A stretch of 64,000 nt of DNA from the NCBI GenBank assembly GCA_011087645.1, contig JAALLF010000012.1:33417-97416 (forward strand). The letters are read 5' to 3'. The translations under genes were made by a program, and so were the position numbers. Positions 33,282-42,677 of this stretch are shown piece by piece. The stretch comes from Alphaproteobacteria bacterium (GTDB taxonomy: Bacteria > Pseudomonadota > Alphaproteobacteria > UBA6615). Positions within the stretch are counted from its first letter, which is position 1. Each line of letters opens with the position of its first letter. The notes below the pieces were generated by a model that saw only the letters and a program-made list of their open reading frames with translations, was not told the DNA's origin and did no database searches.

Positions 33282-34253
33282 ATGTTGACCTTCCTCGCGC
33301 GCCGTCTGTTGGGAACTGTGATCGTTCTGGCGGTGATGTCGTTCGTCATCTTCCTGTTGATCGGCCTAATGCCGGGCGATCCGATCGATATCATGATCGC
33401 GTCGAACCCGGATCTCACCACGGCCGACGGCGAACGCCTGAAGCGCCTACATGGGCTCGATCTGCCGATCACCGAGCGCTACTGGAACTGGCTGACCGCG
33501 GCGCTCGGCGGCGATCTGGGCTATTCGCGAACCTTCAACCGGCCGGTTCTGGACATTTTGCTACCGCGCCTGGGCAATACCATCATATTGCTGGGCATCG
33601 CCTCGCTCACCGCGATAGCCATCGCCCTACCCCTGGGCTTCGCCGCCGCCGTGAACCCCCACAGCCTCACGGATAACGGCATCAACATGTTCTGCTTCGC
33701 CGGTATCTCTGTGCCGGCCTTTTGGCTGGCTATTCTGCTGATCCTCTTATTTGCCGTTACCCTGGGCGTGTTACCGGCCGGCGGCATGGGGCCGGTGGGT
33801 GGCGGGGGTGGATTTTTTGACCGCCTCGAATTCCTGGTGTTGCCGGTGCTGACCCTGACCATCGCCAGCTTGGCCGGCTATACGCGCTTTGCCCGCGCTT
33901 CGATGATGGAGGCGATGCGCCAGGATTATGTGCGCACGGCCTATGCCAAGGGCTTGAGCGTACGCAATGTGGTCGTCGGCCATGCCATGCGGAACGCGCT
34001 GTTGCCCCTGGTGACTGTTGTCGCGCTAGATTTCGGCGCGCTGTTCTCCGGCGCGTTGATTACTGAGACCATGTTCGGCTATCTCGGCATGGGCAAGCTG
34101 ATGTTCGATTCGATCCTCGCCAACGATTTTAATCTCGCTTTGGTCGGACTGCTGTTTGCGACGCTGCTGGTTCTAGTCGGTAATTTCCTCGCAGATATCG
34201 CCTACGCGGCGATCGATCCGCGTATCAGCTTCAAATCGCTGGCGGACCAATGA
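33282..34253 (+). CDS. ABC transporter permease, DppB type
   Basis: 323 residues. The N-terminus MLTFLARRLLGTVIVLAVMSFVIFLLIGLMPGDP is the classic DppB/OppB start. The EAA loop is MRQDYVRTAYAKGLSVRNVVVGHAMRNALLPLVT. There are about six helices; the glycine run GGMGPVGGGGG in a loop near residue 165 is unusual. It forms the channel with the DppC-like protein encoded 10 bases downstream. Confidence 0.93.
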   Translation: MLTFLARRLLGTVIVLAVMSFVIFLLIGLMPGDPIDIMIASNPDLTTADGERLKRLHGLDLPITERYWNWLTAALGGDLGYSRTFNRPVLDILLPRLGNTIILLGIASLTAIAIALPLGFAAAVNPHSLTDNGINMFCFAGISVPAFWLAILLILLFAVTLGVLPAGGMGPVGGGGGFFDRLEFLVLPVLTLTIASLAGYTRFARASMMEAMRQDYVRTAYAKGLSVRNVVVGHAMRNALLPLVTVVALDFGALFSGALITETMFGYLGMGKLMFDSILANDFNLALVGLLFATLLVLVGNFLADIAYAAIDPRISFKSLADQ

Positions 34254-34263
34254 GGGGGCGACG

Positions 34264-35187
34264 ATGACCAGCCTCGCCGATCACCCGATTGATGTTGCGG
34301 AACGACAGCTATTCTGGCGACGCTTTCGCGAACACCGGTTGGCCCTATTCAGCGGCGTGCTGCTGGTGATTATCGCGATGCTGGCACTCCTCGCTCCACT
34401 GATCGAATCGGCAATGGGCATCGATGCCACCCGGGTCGATTTGTTCAACCAATATGCCCTGCCCAACGCAACCCACTGGCTGGGCACCGACGAGGCAGGG
34501 CGCGACGTATTCCTGCGCTTGCTCTATGGCGGGCGCATTTCGCTACTGGTCGGGCTAGTGGCGGCGTTCGCCGCCGCGATCATCGGCACCACCATCGGCT
34601 TGTTGGCCGGCTATTATGGCGGCCGCCTCGACGCCATGCTGATGCGTACCACCGATGGGGTCATCGCCCTGCCGATACTGCCGCTGCTGATCGTGCTCGC
34701 CGCCGTCGATCTAAATAAAGTGGGTGTGCCGACAGCAATTGCCGAGTCCGAAATCGTCAGCCTCTACCGCATGATGTTCATCATCGCCATCGTCGGCTGG
34801 ACGACCGTGGCGCGCCTGGTGCGCAGCGCCACGCTTTCGGTGCGTTCGCGCGAATTCGTACGCGCCGCCGAGGCCATGGGCGCACGGCCCTGGCGGATCA
34901 TGGCGCGCCACATCTTACCCAACGTGGTCTCGCCGATCATCGTTGCCACCACCTTGTCGATCGGCAGTATCATTCTATTGGAATCGGTGCTGAGCTTCCT
35001 CGGCCTCGGCATCCAGCCCCCGACGCCAAGTTGGGGAAATATGCTGACCAACGCCCAGGAACTAATCACCCGCGCACCGCAGTTGGCGGTTTATCCGGGA
35101 TTGATGATTTTCGTCACGGTGATCGCTTTCAATTTCCTGGGCGACGGCCTGCAGGACGCCCTCGACCCACGGGCGAGCCGGCGGTAA
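34264..35187 (+). CDS. ABC transporter permease, DppC type
   Basis: 307 residues with GAGGGGGC just before the ATG. It has the DppC signatures: HWLGTDEAGRDVFLRLLYGGRISLLVG near 75-100, the EAA loop VRAAEAMGARPWRIMARHILPNVVSPIIV, and the C-terminal GDGLQDALDPR. Six helices. The matching ATPases (DppD/DppF) are not in the operon; the next gene is on the other strand. They may be shared from elsewhere in the genome. Confidence 0.93.
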   Translation: MTSLADHPIDVAERQLFWRRFREHRLALFSGVLLVIIAMLALLAPLIESAMGIDATRVDLFNQYALPNATHWLGTDEAGRDVFLRLLYGGRISLLVGLVAAFAAAIIGTTIGLLAGYYGGRLDAMLMRTTDGVIALPILPLLIVLAAVDLNKVGVPTAIAESEIVSLYRMMFIIAIVGWTTVARLVRSATLSVRSREFVRAAEAMGARPWRIMARHILPNVVSPIIVATTLSIGSIILLESVLSFLGLGIQPPTPSWGNMLTNAQELITRAPQLAVYPGLMIFVTVIAFNFLGDGLQDALDPRASRR

Positions 35188-35198
35188 GCGACGAACGG

Positions 35199-36671
35199 TC
35201 AGCGTGCGGATTGGCGTTCGGTGAGCCGATGTTCGATAATTTCCTTCAATGCCCCTTTGGAGACTTTACCCATCGCGTTCTTCGGCAATTCGGCCATTCG
35301 CTCGATATGAAATGGCACCTTGTAACCCGCTAGGCGTTTCGCGCAGAAAGCCCGCAAGTCTTTCGCCGAGACATCGGCGTTCGTCACAATGCCTGCGACT
35401 CCAACTTCTCCATACTGGGTGTGGTACCAGCCGAACACCGCCGCCTCGCGCACTTCCGGATGCTCCATAAGCACCGTTTCGACCTCGATCGGATAGAACT
35501 TCGCGCCGCCATTATTAATGATGTCATCCGCCCGACCCTTAAAGAACAGATAGCCATCTTCGTTCAAGGCAACGAGGTCACCGGGGTAAAACCAGCCATC
35601 GCGAAAAGCGCGGGCCGTCGCTTCTGGATCGTCCAAATATTGCGTCGGATAGCCGACGCCGCGGAACCGCACTAATCCCACCTCACCCGCCGATAACTGC
35701 CGATCCTCATCGTCGACGATCTGCGCCTCGATACCCTCGACAATGCGGCCCACCGCGTCGGGATAGGCGTCTTGATCTGCCGGCCGCGCCAGCGCCAGTA
35801 ATCCCGCCTCGTTGGAACCAAGTTGCTCGAAGCAATTGGGGGTGAGCCGTTCTCGCGCCAACAAGCGCTGCGCGTGGCTCGTCGGCGCGCTACCGACCAC
35901 CATCGCCCGCAAGCCAGGAAACAACGACGCCTTGTCAGCGGCATAATCGATCAGCGGGATCATGTGTGACGGTGTCAGCTTCAAATAACTGATGCGCTTA
36001 TCATTCACCTGCGCCACCAGATCATCGTGCGTACCGGTTTGATGAACGACGACCGTCGCGCCTAAATGCAGCATACCAAGCGCGAGATTGCGCCCCATGG
36101 TAAACGACATGCGGGTGAGAGAGAGGCACCTCTCGTCGGCGGTCCAACCCTGGCTACGCGCATATCGACGAGTCCATTCATTCATGTCGTTATGGCTGTA
36201 GACGAAGGATTTTGGCGTCCCGGTCGTTCCCGACGACTGGATCAGCATCACTGGGTCGACACCGCCGACAACAGGCTCCTCGAAGGGTTTCGATTTCGGC
36301 CGGCAAATATCCTTGGGCATAAGCCAAAGCCGGTCGCCACCAGCCAACTGCGGAGCCGTCATTATCACCGCCTTCACCGCCACACTCTCGATACTCTTCT
36401 CAAGTTCCGCTCGAGATATCGCCGCATTAAGAGAGAAGATGACGGCGCCGACCCGCGCTAAAGCGCACAGAATGACCAGGTGGTCCGCCGAATCGTTTAA
36501 TTGGATGGCCACGATACCACCCGGCTTTATGCCGGCTGCGTAGAGATTGGCGGCGGCGGCATTCACTAGACCATCGAGAGCGCCATAGGTGACAATGCGT
36601 TCGCCGTCTTCGATCGCCGGGTGCCTGGGCCGGTTGCGGGCATGCTCAGCGAGGATGTCGGTGATATTCAT
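35199..36671 (-). CDS. Class I adenylate-forming enzyme (acyl-CoA synthetase-like)
   Basis: 490 residues. The AMP/P-loop motif is SSGTTGTPKSFVYSH (near 160). Motif A5 appears as QLGSNEAG, A7 as YPGDLVALNEDGYLFFKGRADDIINNGG, and the C-terminal catalytic Lys is in PKNAMGKVSK. It activates a carboxylate as acyl-AMP and probably transfers it to CoA or a carrier. The second ligase gene ends 15 bases upstream on the same strand, so the two form an operon. Substrate unknown. Confidence 0.88.
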   Translation of the reverse strand: MNITDILAEHARNRPRHPAIEDGERIVTYGALDGLVNAAAANLYAAGIKPGGIVAIQLNDSADHLVILCALARVGAVIFSLNAAISRAELEKSIESVAVKAVIMTAPQLAGGDRLWLMPKDICRPKSKPFEEPVVGGVDPVMLIQSSGTTGTPKSFVYSHNDMNEWTRRYARSQGWTADERCLSLTRMSFTMGRNLALGMLHLGATVVVHQTGTHDDLVAQVNDKRISYLKLTPSHMIPLIDYAADKASLFPGLRAMVVGSAPTSHAQRLLARERLTPNCFEQLGSNEAGLLALARPADQDAYPDAVGRIVEGIEAQIVDDEDRQLSAGEVGLVRFRGVGYPTQYLDDPEATARAFRDGWFYPGDLVALNEDGYLFFKGRADDIINNGGAKFYPIEVETVLMEHPEVREAAVFGWYHTQYGEVGVAGIVTNADVSAKDLRAFCAKRLAGYKVPFHIERMAELPKNAMGKVSKGALKEIIEHRLTERQSAR

Positions 36672-36686
36672 GTCTGGCCGACCGCC

Positions 36687-38174
36687 TTAGGCCAGTTCCG
36701 ATTTGAAAATCTGGAACTTTCCACCCGGTTCGCGCGGTATTTCATCGACATAAATGAAGTTGAACCGGAACGGATGGCCAAAATTTCGCTGTAGATGGGC
36801 GCCGATTTCCGCAGCCTCGTCTACCGATAAGGGCTGGGCGGCAACCATCTTGATGTCGATTTCCTCGACGCTGGTCTGAACCAATTGATACTGGCGCACG
36901 CCGCTCTTCAACAGTAACGGCTCAGCGTCGAGCACCGGAAACACCCGATCCCCCGACGGCAGCACCACAGGCAAGCGCTCGCGGCCGATGATGCGCTCGA
37001 TTGTGTCCAACCCGCGGCCGCACGGGCACGGCCCGCCGGCGATCGCCCGATCGCCAAGTTCGTAACGGATCAGCGGCGTGGCGAAATTCACCAGCCCGGT
37101 CACCACCACCCGGCCCACTTCGCCCGGCGCGCAAGGCCGGTTGTCGTCGTCAAGAATCTCGAGCAGCACCCGCTCCGACTGGACGTGCAGATGATCGTGA
37201 TCCGGGCAGGTCAAGGCTAAGGTCGCCAGCTCTTCGCAACTGTAATTGTCGCGCACCGGCACGTCCCATTCCCGCTCGCACAGGGCGCGCAGGCCGGGTT
37301 CGAGAATTTCACCCAAAGAGCGCACATCGCGCAGTTGGCTGGGTTTCGCGCCCACATCAAGCGAGCGATGGATCAGTTCCTGCAAGATCGAAGGGTGGCA
37401 TTGCAGATAATGCGGGTCATCGATCAGCAACCAGTCGAGCAATTGACTGACCGGCATCCGGTTGCTGTAGATATATGATTGCCCCGTGCTGCCAGCCGCC
37501 CAACCGCTTACCTCTTCGCGGCCCGCATCCTTCGACACTACCTTGATGGGCACATTGGTCCCCGCCAGATCGCGGCGAAACCAACGATGCCCGCGCAGGG
37601 TCACCGCAGTGTTGAACAGGCTGGAGAATTTGGTCGATTTGACATGGACTGGCTGGCCGCTCGACCCCGTGGTGTGAACATCGAAAGCCGGACCGTGACC
37701 CTCGGGTAGCTTGGTGCTGAAGAGGCTTCGTCCAGCACCCTGCACACCCTCTCGGGTGAGGAAAGGGATCGCGGCAAACATCTCCGGCGTTAGTTCCTCT
37801 CTTGGCGCTGTGAGGGTGCTCGCTAACCGTTCCTTGTAAAAAGGCGAATATTTTTGTGCAAAACGGATCAACTCCGCAGCTTGGCGTAACTGTGCCGCCG
37901 CCCGTTGCGCCGCCGGCCACTGTTCGGTTTGCACCAGATGATCGGCAAGATCGAAGACGGTGAACGGCTTGCCACCGCCGACCGTTGGGAAAAAATGATT
38001 GGTCACCGCCGGCGCACCGGACGGCGGTAATACCCGGCCGGTGAGGGTGGCCGACTTGGTAGGGTTCTTGCCGTTCGCCGAACCGTTGGGCTTCTTAACC
38101 CCGTTCTGCTCTGCCATGAGATCGATCCACGCTACCGCTACATAGTTTCCCGGGGGCTTAATACCCCTACCCAT
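36687..38174 (-). CDS. Phenylacetate-CoA ligase/CapK-like adenylate-forming enzyme
   Basis: Up to 495 residues. The ATG at 38174 has AAGGTAGG upstream; an in-frame ATG at 38117 (MAEQNGVKKP) is an alternative. The family is shown by AQKYSPFYKERLA, the P-loop HTTGSSGQPVHVKST, YSCEELATLALTC and the C-terminal domain with RYELGDRAIAGGPCPCGRGLDTIERIIGRER. The CPCGRG cluster is typical of PaaK/CapK relatives. The N-terminal 90 residues (Lys/Asn/Gly-rich, then a helix) are extra. It pairs with the acyl-CoA synthetase-like gene downstream; the two may act on one pathway. Confidence 0.85.
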   Translation of the reverse strand: MGRGIKPPGNYVAVAWIDLMAEQNGVKKPNGSANGKNPTKSATLTGRVLPPSGAPAVTNHFFPTVGGGKPFTVFDLADHLVQTEQWPAAQRAAAQLRQAAELIRFAQKYSPFYKERLASTLTAPREELTPEMFAAIPFLTREGVQGAGRSLFSTKLPEGHGPAFDVHTTGSSGQPVHVKSTKFSSLFNTAVTLRGHRWFRRDLAGTNVPIKVVSKDAGREEVSGWAAGSTGQSYIYSNRMPVSQLLDWLLIDDPHYLQCHPSILQELIHRSLDVGAKPSQLRDVRSLGEILEPGLRALCEREWDVPVRDNYSCEELATLALTCPDHDHLHVQSERVLLEILDDDNRPCAPGEVGRVVVTGLVNFATPLIRYELGDRAIAGGPCPCGRGLDTIERIIGRERLPVVLPSGDRVFPVLDAEPLLLKSGVRQYQLVQTSVEEIDIKMVAAQPLSVDEAAEIGAHLQRNFGHPFRFNFIYVDEIPREPGGKFQIFKSELA

Positions 38175-38289
38175 ACCTACCTTGTTGCGGTTAAATAACC
38201 GAAAATCTCGGGCCTTGTTGTCACTAATTTAAGGCCCGGTCGCTATTTGATCCTCCTAAACCCACCCTTGGCACGCCCATAGGCCCTGT

Positions 38290-38369
38290 GTTAGAACCCG
38301 CCACCCGCGTGGTTCAGTGCGACTCATTGGTCAAAAGCAAGGCAGAGCGCGGGTTTGATAGGCTCTAAC
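38290..38369 (+). promoter_or_regulatory. Folded leader of rpsU (long hairpin)
   Basis: GTTAGAACCCGC (38290-38301) can pair with GCGGGTT (38349-38355) and, past an 8-base bulge, with TCTAAC (38364-38369). The structure would end about ten bases before the ribosome site of rpsU, so it could tune S21 translation. This is a fold read from the sequence by eye; no known leader family is recognised. Confidence 0.35.
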
Positions 38370-38392
38370 GAACGTCGAAGGAGGTGAGTACC

Positions 38393-38599
38393 ATCGTTCA
38401 AGTCGTTGTACGTGATAACAACGTCGACCAAGCCCTGAAGGCGCTGAAGAAGAAAATGCAGCGCGAGGGTGTCTTCCGTGAAATGAAGCTTCGCCGGAGT
38501 TACGAAAAACCGTCGGAAAAACGCGCACGGGAGAAGGCGGAAGCCGTCCGCCGGGCCCGTAAGTTGGCCCGCAAGCGCAAGGAACGCGAAGGCTACTAG
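38393..38599 (+). CDS. rpsU: 30S ribosomal protein S21
   Basis: Product about 68 residues, ending [13 protein letters not shown], with the S21 core [42 protein letters not shown]. The proposed start is the ATC at 38393: the full AAGGAGGTGA site (38378-38387) ends 5 bases before it, and S21 proteins of related bacteria begin MVQV/MQV at this point. The only conventional alternative, GTG at 38384, overlaps the ribosome site itself. An AUC start would allow regulation through IF3, as known for infC. S21 helps mRNA base-pair with 16S rRNA. Confidence 0.9.
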   Translation: MVQVVVRDNNVDQALKALKKKMQREGVFREMKLRRSYEKPSEKRAREKAEAVRRARKLARKRKEREGY

Positions 38600-38664
38600 C
38601 CGCCGCCGTCTTGTCGACGTATCCGGCTAGGGCATCGATCCCTTTTGAACGATCACCTGAGAGC

Positions 38665-38687
38665 CTTGGGACCCCATCGGTCCCAAG
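38665..38687. terminator. Hairpin between rpsU and pntB (convergent)
   Basis: CTTGGGACC (38665-38673) pairs perfectly with GGTCCCAAG (38679-38687) across a 5-base loop. It lies between the 3' ends of convergent genes. There is no T-run on either side, so termination by it is only plausible, not certain. Confidence 0.5.
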
Positions 38688-38720
38688 ACGATCTCGGCTG
38701 TCTTGTGTTTGGTTGAGTGG

Positions 38721-40121
38721 CTAGTGCCCACCGCCCTGGAGCGCCTTGACGATGTCTTCACACATCTTCTTGGCGTCGCCGAACAGCATCATGGTGTTGT
38801 CCTTGAAGAACAGCGGATTGTCGACGCCAGCATAGCCCGACGCCATCGAGCGCTTGACCACCAGGGCGGTGCCCGATTCCTCGACATTCAACACTGGCAT
38901 ACCGTAGATCGCGCTCGACTTGTCGGTCTTGGCGGCCGGATTGACGGTGTCATTGGCGCCGATCACGAAAGCCACCTCGGTCGACGCGAAATCGTGGTTG
39001 ATCTCGTCGAGTTCCAGCACATTTTCATACGGTACATTGGCCTCGGCCAACAGCACGTTCATATGTCCCGGCATGCGGCCCGCCACCGGATGGATAGCGT
39101 AGCGGACGTTGACGCCGCGCTCGGTCAGCAGGTTGGCCATCTCGGCCAGGGAATGCTGCGCTTGCGCCACCGCCATGCCGTAACCCGGAATAATGATAAC
39201 CGACGAGGCCTGCTCCATGATGAAGGCGGCGTCAGCCGCGGCGCCTTGCTTGACCGTGCGGTCGCCCATATCGGCCGCCGGACCGGCGGTCTCGCCGCCA
39301 AAGCCGCCGAGGATGACGTTCATGAACGAGCGGTTCATGCCCTTGCACATGATGTAGCTGAGGATCGCTCCCGAAGAGCCGACCAGCGCGCCGATAATTA
39401 TCAGCAGCGGGTTGCCCAGCGTGAAACCAATACCCGCGGCCGCCCAGCCGGAATAGGAGTTCAGCATCGACACCACGACCGGCATGTCAGCGCCGCCGAT
39501 CGGGACGATAATCAACACACCGAGCACCAAGGATATGGCGACGATGAGCCAAAACGCGGTCTGTGATTCGCTAACTGCTAACCAGATAACCACCAGGACG
39601 AGCAAGACACCGAGGCCGGCATTCACCATATGTTGGCCGCCAAAGACCAACGGCCGGCCCGACACCAGGCCTTGCAGCTTGCCAAACGCGATGATCGAGC
39701 CGGTGAAGGTAATGGCGCCGATCGCCGTGCCGATCGACATTTCGATCAGGCTGGCGGTCTTGATGTCCCCGGTTGTGCCGATACCGTAGGCTTCCGGCGC
39801 ATAAAACGCCGCGCCGGCGACGAACACGGCGGCCAGACCGACCAAGGAATGGAACGCCGCAACCAATTGTGGCAGCGCGGTCATCTCGATGCGCAACGCA
39901 ATCGCCGTGCCGATAGCGCCACCGATTAAAACGCCCAGGATGATCATACCGAACGACACCACACCCGGCAGAGCCAAGGTGGTGAACACGGCAATCACCA
40001 TGCCGGCAATGCCGTAAATATTGCCCATGCGCGCGGTTTTTGGCGAGCTCAACCCGCGCAACGCCATGATGAAGCAGACGCTGGAGATCAGATACAGAAA
40101 AGCGGATAACGATGCCGACAT
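38721..40121 (-). CDS. pntB: NAD(P) transhydrogenase beta subunit
   Basis: 466 residues. About nine membrane helices fill the first 280 residues (SAFLYLISSVCFIMALRGLSSPKTARMGN). The NADP-binding domain III follows, with VIIIPGYGMAVAQAQHSLAEMA, YAIHPVAGRMPGHMNVLLAEA and VIGANDTVNPAA. In the inner membrane it couples proton entry to hydride transfer from NADH to NADP. AGGGGGA precedes the start. It is the third gene of the pntAA-pntAB-pntB operon. Confidence 0.95.
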   Translation of the reverse strand: MSASLSAFLYLISSVCFIMALRGLSSPKTARMGNIYGIAGMVIAVFTTLALPGVVSFGMIILGVLIGGAIGTAIALRIEMTALPQLVAAFHSLVGLAAVFVAGAAFYAPEAYGIGTTGDIKTASLIEMSIGTAIGAITFTGSIIAFGKLQGLVSGRPLVFGGQHMVNAGLGVLLVLVVIWLAVSESQTAFWLIVAISLVLGVLIIVPIGGADMPVVVSMLNSYSGWAAAGIGFTLGNPLLIIIGALVGSSGAILSYIMCKGMNRSFMNVILGGFGGETAGPAADMGDRTVKQGAAADAAFIMEQASSVIIIPGYGMAVAQAQHSLAEMANLLTERGVNVRYAIHPVAGRMPGHMNVLLAEANVPYENVLELDEINHDFASTEVAFVIGANDTVNPAAKTDKSSAIYGMPVLNVEESGTALVVKRSMASGYAGVDNPLFFKDNTMMLFGDAKKMCEDIVKALQGGGH

Positions 40122-40134
40122 CTAACGCGTCCCC

Positions 40135-40542
40135 CTAGCGCTTCTGCCGGAACATCTGCAGCATGCGCTGCGTCACGATGAAACCGCCGAATATGTTAAT
40201 CGATGCCAATACCACCGCGATAAACCCGAACACCTTGGCCAGGTTGAGTTCCTGCGGACCCGCTGCGATCAGCGCCCCAACGATGATGACCGACGAGATC
40301 GCGTTGGTGACCGCCATCAGGGGCGAGTGCAGAGCCGGTGTGACGCTCCACACCACGTAATAGCCAACGAAGACGGCCAGAACGAATACAGTGAAAAGAA
40401 AGACAAACGGCTCACTAGCGCCACCTGTCGAACTCGCGGCCAGGCTAGTCGCATCCTGCGCCAGGATCACCGCCTGTTCGGCAACACCCTGGGCTTCAGC
40501 GGCTAGTTCCTGCGCTTTTTCTGCAAGGGTCGACGGATCCAT
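40135..40542 (-). CDS. pntAB: NAD(P) transhydrogenase alpha subunit 2 (membrane part)
   Basis: The ATG at 40542 gives 135 residues. An Ala-rich amphipathic N-terminus (about 1-40) precedes three helices with [32 protein letters not shown], the conserved domain II segment. In many alphaproteobacteria the alpha subunit is split, and this is the membrane portion. It starts 4 bases after the pntAA stop and ends 13 bases before pntB. Confidence 0.93.
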   Translation of the reverse strand: MDPSTLAEKAQELAAEAQGVAEQAVILAQDATSLAASSTGGASEPFVFLFTVFVLAVFVGYYVVWSVTPALHSPLMAVTNAISSVIIVGALIAAGPQELNLAKVFGFIAVVLASINIFGGFIVTQRMLQMFRQKR

Positions 40543-40546
40543 CGAA

Positions 40547-41842
40547 TTAGGCCCCTTCCTCGGTTGACTTACTTGGGTCGGGTTTGGGCGTTTCCGCCGC
40601 CGCGTCGGCTTCCGCCGCTGCAGATCTAATACTGACTTCCGGCGCCGGTTCAGCAACCGCCGAGCTCGGCGCGTCGGCCGGGGCCTCATCCTTCGGGAGC
40701 AGTGCCGGGTGGACGATCTTGCCGTCGCGGGTCAGACACGACCCGGCGATAATCTCGTCCTCCCAGTCAATGGCGAGATCACTGGTTTCCTTATCGATCA
40801 TCAATTCGACAAAATTGTACAAGTTGCGGGCATAAAGTGCCGACGCATCGCCCGCGAGGCGCGAGGGCAGGTTATAATGGCCCATGATGACGACGCCATT
40901 TTCGGTCGTCACGATCTCGCCGCCAACGCTTTTGGTGACGTTACCGCCCTGCTCGACGGCCAAATCGACGATGACCGAGCCCGACCGCATCGAGGCGACC
41001 ATTTCGTCGGTGACTAAAACCGGCGCCGGACGGCCCGGAATGAGCGCCGTCGTAATGACGATGTCCTGGGTCGCGATGTGCGCAGCGACCAGTTCCGCCT
41101 GGCGACGCTTATAATCGTCCGACATTTCCTTGGCATAACCGCCTTCGGTCTGGCCGGTTTCGTCGGCGTCCGGTTCGACCATGACGAAGCTTGCGCCCAA
41201 GCTTTCAACTTCCTCCTTGGCCGCCATGCGAACATCGGTTGCCGACACAACCGCGCCAATCCGCCGCGCGGTGGCGATTGCTTGCAGACCGGCAACACCG
41301 GCGCCCATGACGAACACTTTTGCCGGGTTAATACGGCCCGCAGCGGTCATCATCATGGGAATGGCGTGGCCATATTCCGCCGCGCCATCAACCACCGCTT
41401 TATAGCCGGCCAAATTGGCTTGCGAGCTCAGCACATCCATTGACTGGGCTCGGCTTATGCGCGGCAGAAATTCCAGCGCAAACGAGATGATGTTTTTGGC
41501 CGCGTAATGCTCGACCCCGATGGGATCGCCAAAGGGATTGTGAAGCGCCACCAGAATAGAGCCGTCGGGGTAATCGGCCAGCCCATCGGCACCGCCATCA
41601 GTACTGGTGCGCGGACGCTGGACCTTCAATATTACATCGGCGCCGGCAAAGGTCTCGGCGCGGGTGGCGTGCACCGTGGCCCCGGCTTCGATATAGGCGC
41701 CGTCCAGAATGGCGGCGTTCTCGCCAGCGCCGGTCTCAACACTGACTTCTACGCCTAGCTGAACGAAACGTTTTACGGTATCCGGAGTGGCCGCCACGCG
41801 CTGTTCATGGGGACGGCGTTCTCTCGGAATGGCGATCTTCAT
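40547..41842 (-). CDS. pntAA: NAD(P) transhydrogenase alpha subunit 1 (NAD-binding part)
   Basis: 431 residues. Domain I is complete ([57 protein letters not shown]), with the NAD Rossmann motif [17 protein letters not shown] near 175. The C-terminal 60 residues are rich in Ala, Glu and Pro, longer than usual, and probably a flexible linker. It binds NADH on the cytoplasmic face and works with PntAB and PntB. Confidence 0.94.
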   Translation of the reverse strand: MKIAIPRERRPHEQRVAATPDTVKRFVQLGVEVSVETGAGENAAILDGAYIEAGATVHATRAETFAGADVILKVQRPRTSTDGGADGLADYPDGSILVALHNPFGDPIGVEHYAAKNIISFALEFLPRISRAQSMDVLSSQANLAGYKAVVDGAAEYGHAIPMMMTAAGRINPAKVFVMGAGVAGLQAIATARRIGAVVSATDVRMAAKEEVESLGASFVMVEPDADETGQTEGGYAKEMSDDYKRRQAELVAAHIATQDIVITTALIPGRPAPVLVTDEMVASMRSGSVIVDLAVEQGGNVTKSVGGEIVTTENGVVIMGHYNLPSRLAGDASALYARNLYNFVELMIDKETSDLAIDWEDEIIAGSCLTRDGKIVHPALLPKDEAPADAPSSAVAEPAPEVSIRSAAAEADAAAETPKPDPSKSTEEGA

Positions 41843-42065
41843 TATGTAAGCACCCTATGCTTCGGCCCTTCCAGGACGGCGCGAATTCGCCAATGGGAAA
41901 CGCGCTGTCCGATTTGGCGGAATATGACGTTAGAGCCGAGTCAGAACAAGTCTTTGGCGACCAAAAACACGCCGAATACGCACTTCAGCGGATCATTCTT
42001 TCGTATTGTCCACGCGCCGCCGCCTGGCAAAGGATCCAGCCGGCAACCTGTACAACCGAGAAGTC

Positions 42066-42605
42066 TCAGGAAAGCCCGTTGATAATCCCAGTTAGCCGAC
42101 GCTTGGTAATGAAAAACCGGCCAATATCGCGTTCGCTACCACCACCAAGGCGAAATATCATCTTGCCCTGGCTGTCGAAAATCACCACCGCCGGCACCGC
42201 GCGAATGCCGCCCAACCGGCCGTCCAACGCATCGTCGCCAACCACGGTGGGTATCGATGGGTGGATGAAATTGGTGAACCGCTTGACCGCCCGCGGGTTC
42301 GGCCGGCCGACAAAACCTTCCATCCAGTTGACCGCGATCATCGAGACATTATTGCCGTTGTCTTCAATGTAGCTCGCCAGCTCTTCCATCTCCTGACGGC
42401 ACGGCGGACACCAGCTGGCGAAAAACGTCACCAGAACCGGACGGCCATCGAACGCTGTATCGTCGACTTTACCGCGGATCGATTCGAGCGATTTCAAATT
42501 GCTGCGCAGGCTGTCATCGAGGCGCGCTTCCTGTGCCAATGCCGGGCGCACGGCTAGCAACGGTAGGGCCAAGGTGGAAAGGATAAAGTCTCGACGTTTC
42601 AGCAT
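42066..42605 (-). CDS. TlpA-like periplasmic thioredoxin-fold protein
   Basis: The start at 42605 gives a signal peptide (RRDFILSTLALPLLAVRPALA) and 179 residues in all. The redox motif is WCPPC (Cys66-Cys69) within FFASWCPPCRQEMEELASY, with the cis-Pro loop near IRAVPAVVIFDSQGK. It probably reduces disulfides in the periplasm, for cytochrome maturation or copper handling. The ABC1-kinase gene ends 73 bases upstream in the same direction; no clear operon. Confidence 0.85.
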   Translation of the reverse strand: MLKRRDFILSTLALPLLAVRPALAQEARLDDSLRSNLKSLESIRGKVDDTAFDGRPVLVTFFASWCPPCRQEMEELASYIEDNGNNVSMIAVNWMEGFVGRPNPRAVKRFTNFIHPSIPTVVGDDALDGRLGGIRAVPAVVIFDSQGKMIFRLGGGSERDIGRFFITKRRLTGIINGLS

Positions 42606-42677
42606 GATCCGATCTCCCAAATACCCCTCCCCTAGACACCACCGGTGAGCCAGTGCCAATGCAAATTCTCGTGAGGC

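Noticed and set aside
38665..38687. Confident intrinsic terminator for rpsU
   Set aside because: The 9-base stem is perfect, but neither strand has a following T-run, so it is listed at moderate confidence only.
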